From positions 37,939,273-38,003,272 of the forward strand of contig OX439131.1 of NCBI GenBank assembly GCA_949318235.1: a stretch of DNA of 64,000 bases, given 5' to 3'. The position numbers were made by a program, and so were the translations under genes. The DNA comes from Ecdyonurus torrentis (taxonomy: Eukaryota > Arthropoda > Insecta > Ephemeroptera > Heptageniidae). Positions 60,831 to 64,000 of the stretch are shown one piece after another. Each line of letters opens with the position of its first letter. Positions within the stretch are counted from its first letter, which is position 1. A model generated the notes under the pieces. The model was given only the letters and a program-made list of their open reading frames with translations. It ran no database searches and was not told the origin of the DNA.

Positions 60831-63797
60831 TCGTTTAGTTAGTTCATCTGTACAAATAGAAAATTAACCGACGTAATCCATACAAAATTCTTTGTCGCTA
60901 TCAAAATGAGGTTATTAATGCGTATACTTTGATAATTTTCATACATGCCTAATATTTTACAGTGCATAAATTTCTGGCTGTCTTGAAGATTTATATTAAA
61001 ATTTGAAAGATTAAATAATTTTTTTTTTATCCTAGTTTAATTTATTTGTGTTTTTTTGAATTGAATTTTATACAAAAAAAATTTTAAACCTTTGATATAA
61101 AAGCTTATTTTAAATAAAAATAGGACTACAATTCAAATAATTTAGGTTACTTGTAATTATGTTTTCTTTCTTGCCGTCTACTAAACTTAAGATATTATCT
61201 AAACTTAGATATTTATTTTTATTTTACTTTAGATATTTATGATATTTTTGTAACAAAATAGAGAAATGAAAATTAAGCAAACCAATCTTTATGACATTAG
61301 AAACAAACTATAATAAGGTCATGAAAGTTAGAATAATAATTTTCTGCAACCTGTTATTTAGGTATTAAAATAAAAACTGATAATAATCTATTTAAGTAAA
61401 TAACAGTATCTCCCATCACAAATATCATTCATTTTAACATTAAAAAAAAAAAAAAAAGAGAGAGAGAGAGAGAGCACATTATAAGTTTTTAAGTCACATT
61501 ACTTGTTTAAAAGGATGGTCAAATGGCTGGTAATTTAACCTCAGCGAAACTTTGGCAAACAAATTTAAAGTACATGTAAAGTCGAGATTCAGAGTTGAGA
61601 CATTTTTAATTAGTTTTGCCATATTGTATGGATGCAAAAAATAAAAACTTTAAGATAATTTACGTATAAAATTAAGCAAAGGGCTTTTTTATATTTTCGC
61701 ATCAAAATTTTGACTCATTCTTTTGGTTAATTTTTACAACTTTCTAATAAGTTTCGTGATATTAGAAAATATATTGATTATTAGAAGTATAATGTATTTA
61801 TATATATAAAATCATGTTCCATTTTATGTTTTAATTTGCAAAATTAAGTTCATCTTTCCCGCAGCAACAAATTATTAAAAAAAAAAAAAAAAAGTTGATA
61901 TTTTGACTCATATAATCACTGACTTGTTCCATTAAGGCAGACGGGGACTGACTTGGGGCCTCCTTAAGCCAAATTAGAAACACTATTTTTACAATAATTC
62001 CTTCTTCTAGTCTATGTAATCTTTTAACATTATTTCCTTACATACATATTAATTTATAATAATATTATATATTTATGTTTTAAAATAAGTTTTTTTTTTT
62101 ATTTTTTTTTTACTTAAAGAAAAAAGAAAGAAAGAAGAAAAGTATCTTTTATATAAATTTGAATTTGGTGCTATTTTTTTTTTTTTTTTTTTTTTCATTT
62201 ACATTTTATCTTTAATGTGGAATATTCTGAAGTGTTTTCATTTGTTTGGCGCATAACTAAACTTTTAAGTAACATTTCATCTTTAATTAATATTAATTTT
62301 ATATGTGAGATATCAGCCGGTCACTTTTAGTCCCTTAAATAATTGTGCTTTTGATTTCATTTAAAAAAATGTATAATTGATATGAGACAGTAATACAGAT
62401 TGATAGCACCGTGACAAGCGTGGTAATATGTTTACAGAGAGTTATATAATATATACTTCTTCTTGCACTTTCACTGCTTTTGCTTGTCAACTTTTATAAT
62501 TATTACTAATGAGACTCTGTCTGTCTTTGTTTTATATATAGTCATGACCTTACACAATTATCACCGCTTCAAAAAGTTCTTAACACTTTATACATATATC
62601 TTGTTATTAATTGTTACATATAATTATATAATGAAACAAGGGGATTATTTCTTTGTTTGACAATGGCTCATTGTAATTAGTATGTGCACGTTAAAAATAT
62701 ACTACTAACTAAAATTTAAATTAGAACACAGTTGTAAATTTTTGATACATATATATTTATAAAGTGCTATTATAAAATATATTTTATTTTAGATAAAGGT
62801 TTATTATGATAAAAAAAAGCAATAAAAAAAGTAATAGAAACGAGAAAAATAAATTGAATAAAACGGAAGACAATGACATTTTCATTGCGTAAATTTTAAT
62901 GAATAGTCTATTTCTTCTTATTACGGAAATTCTTAAATTTCTGGCTAGCATAGCAATATATTTTTGTTATCCTTCTAGTGGTTTCTTGGTAATATATAAT
63001 TTTGACAAAATGTCTCTGTATATTTAAAATTTATGATGATTTACTTGACTAAAGATGAAATCACTTTGCTAGTGCGGTTATGTTATAAATTTATGTTCAT
63101 AAGTATACATGAGCAGGCGCTAATAAACTGCTCAATTAACCATACATTCCTAGTAGGTCTCGCGTATTTATTTATAGTTTATAGCTATGTGTATGCAAAA
63201 CCCAAAGAAGATTGGGCTACTTCGTCATAAGCTATAAAACCGCTTGTTCAAAATTCACTGCAAAATTCATACGCACGTTTTATTTTGCATAATAAAAGAA
63301 CTTAAATTATTGCCTGTTGTAACGTAAAGTGAAATACAGTTTGCAATGAAGCATTTTGTTTTATTTGCAATCACAAGAAATATTATAGACTTTTCTCCAA
63401 GAAGATAAAAACAGCAACATTTTATTAAAATTAATGATTTATTTTTTATGTTTTTTTCGTTAACCCTATAAGCACTTTAGCATTATTTAGTTTTTGTTTG
63501 CATGCTTTTCCAATGTCATTATTTGAAATAATTATTATGCCATTCAAGTGTTTCTCATAAAAATGGAGAGAGAGAAAGAGAGACATTGACACATTGCAAC
63601 CCTTTTACTCCCGCTTCGGTGAAAGAATGGAGCCCGCCACTACCGGAACCACCTGATAAAATCTTTATTAATGCGCATATTGCTTTAAAACTAAGTACCG
63701 GTTGCATTCTTTTCCATTGCAGGCACGAGAGTATTTTATACTATACAGAAAAATTAATATATTTTAACTTTATATTAATGTATAAATGTAATTTCAG
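60831..63797. other. Non-coding AT-rich stretch before the right-edge exon
   Basis: Nothing protein-coding is recognised. Short GA (61457-61474) and A/T tracts occur. Confidence 0.55.
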
Positions 63798-63957
63798 GCG
63801 CGTCTGAGCTGCTAGTCTGATGGACGGCCGCCACTGCCCGCCTCGCCTGCTACCCTGCACCCCGGACCGTTCCTCCTTCTGCCCACTGGCAGCTGCTAAG
63901 CCATGGCCAAGAAGAACCGCCAGGACCGGCCCACCAGCAGTATCCGTCGCGCCAGAG
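63798..63957 (+). CDS. First coding exon of an unidentified gene running off the window
   Basis: The acceptor TGTAATTTCAG|GCGCG starts a GC-rich exon that contrasts sharply with the AT-rich DNA before it. ATGGCC at 63903 (G at -3 and +4) encodes MAKKNRQDRPTSSIRRAR, a basic N-terminus. GAG|GTCAGT at 63958 is a plausible donor, though the frame also stays open to the window edge. The 105 nt before the ATG would be 5' UTR. It contains an overlapping out-of-frame ATG at 63820 that is open to the edge, a possible uORF. I do not recognise the protein. Confidence 0.6.
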
Positions 63958-64000
63958 GTCAGTACAACCAGCTCTCTTGTATTACTCATCAACTTCTGTT

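Noticed and set aside
63741..63992. 83-codon minus ORF at the right edge
   Set aside because: It is antisense to the exon with a clear plus-strand acceptor and Kozak ATG. Its C-terminal part is AT-rich intron sequence.

Overview
The window is nuclear DNA from an arthropod. Genes are split by GT-AG introns, intergenic DNA is very AT-rich, and microsatellites and small foldback transposons are dense. The single-exon genes belong to the arthropod-expanded EcKinase-like (EcKL/CHK) family. The long dinucleotide repeats and homopolymers fit a crustacean, perhaps a decapod, but that is an inference from texture only.

Region 1 (about 1-24.7 kb) is gene-bearing. I could trace all 18 coding exons of a DEAH-box RNA helicase of the DHX34 type on the minus strand, from 24278 down to 3523. 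The spliced lengths sum to 3630 nt, which is exactly 1209 codons plus a stop, with consistent phase at every junction. Its last intron, 3672-13693, is about 10 kb. It holds three intact, single-exon EcKL kinases on the opposite strand (4624-5901, 9163-10371, 11356-12588) and one EcKL relic folded into a long palindrome (6907-7693). A fourth EcKL locus (1733-2913) lies just beyond the helicase 3' end, tail to tail with it. It is probably dead: it has a frameshift and its catalytic Asp is replaced by Tyr. The helicase introns are studded with non-autonomous transposons whose termini and target duplications can be read directly: hAT-like 8-bp duplications, TTAA-flanked elements, foldback MITEs and a Tc1/mariner-like remnant.

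Region 2 (24.3-24.7 kb) is a promoter region. It contains YY1-like ATGGCG motifs and a candidate plus-strand first exon with a strong donor at 24690, divergent from DHX34.

Region 3 (24.7-63.8 kb) has almost no recognisable coding sequence. It contains microsatellites, palindromic MITE families, a truncated LINE 3' end (30.5-31.1 kb), and scattered CRE (TGACGTCA) and TATA clusters. A GC-richer block at 44.6-44.87 kb looks like an untranslated first exon. A clean acceptor/ATG/donor unit at 63798-63957 looks like the first coding exon of a gene that runs off the right edge. The simplest reading is that most of this region is a giant 5' intron or regulatory domain of that unidentified gene, possibly with several alternative first exons. 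That is inference and needs transcript data.
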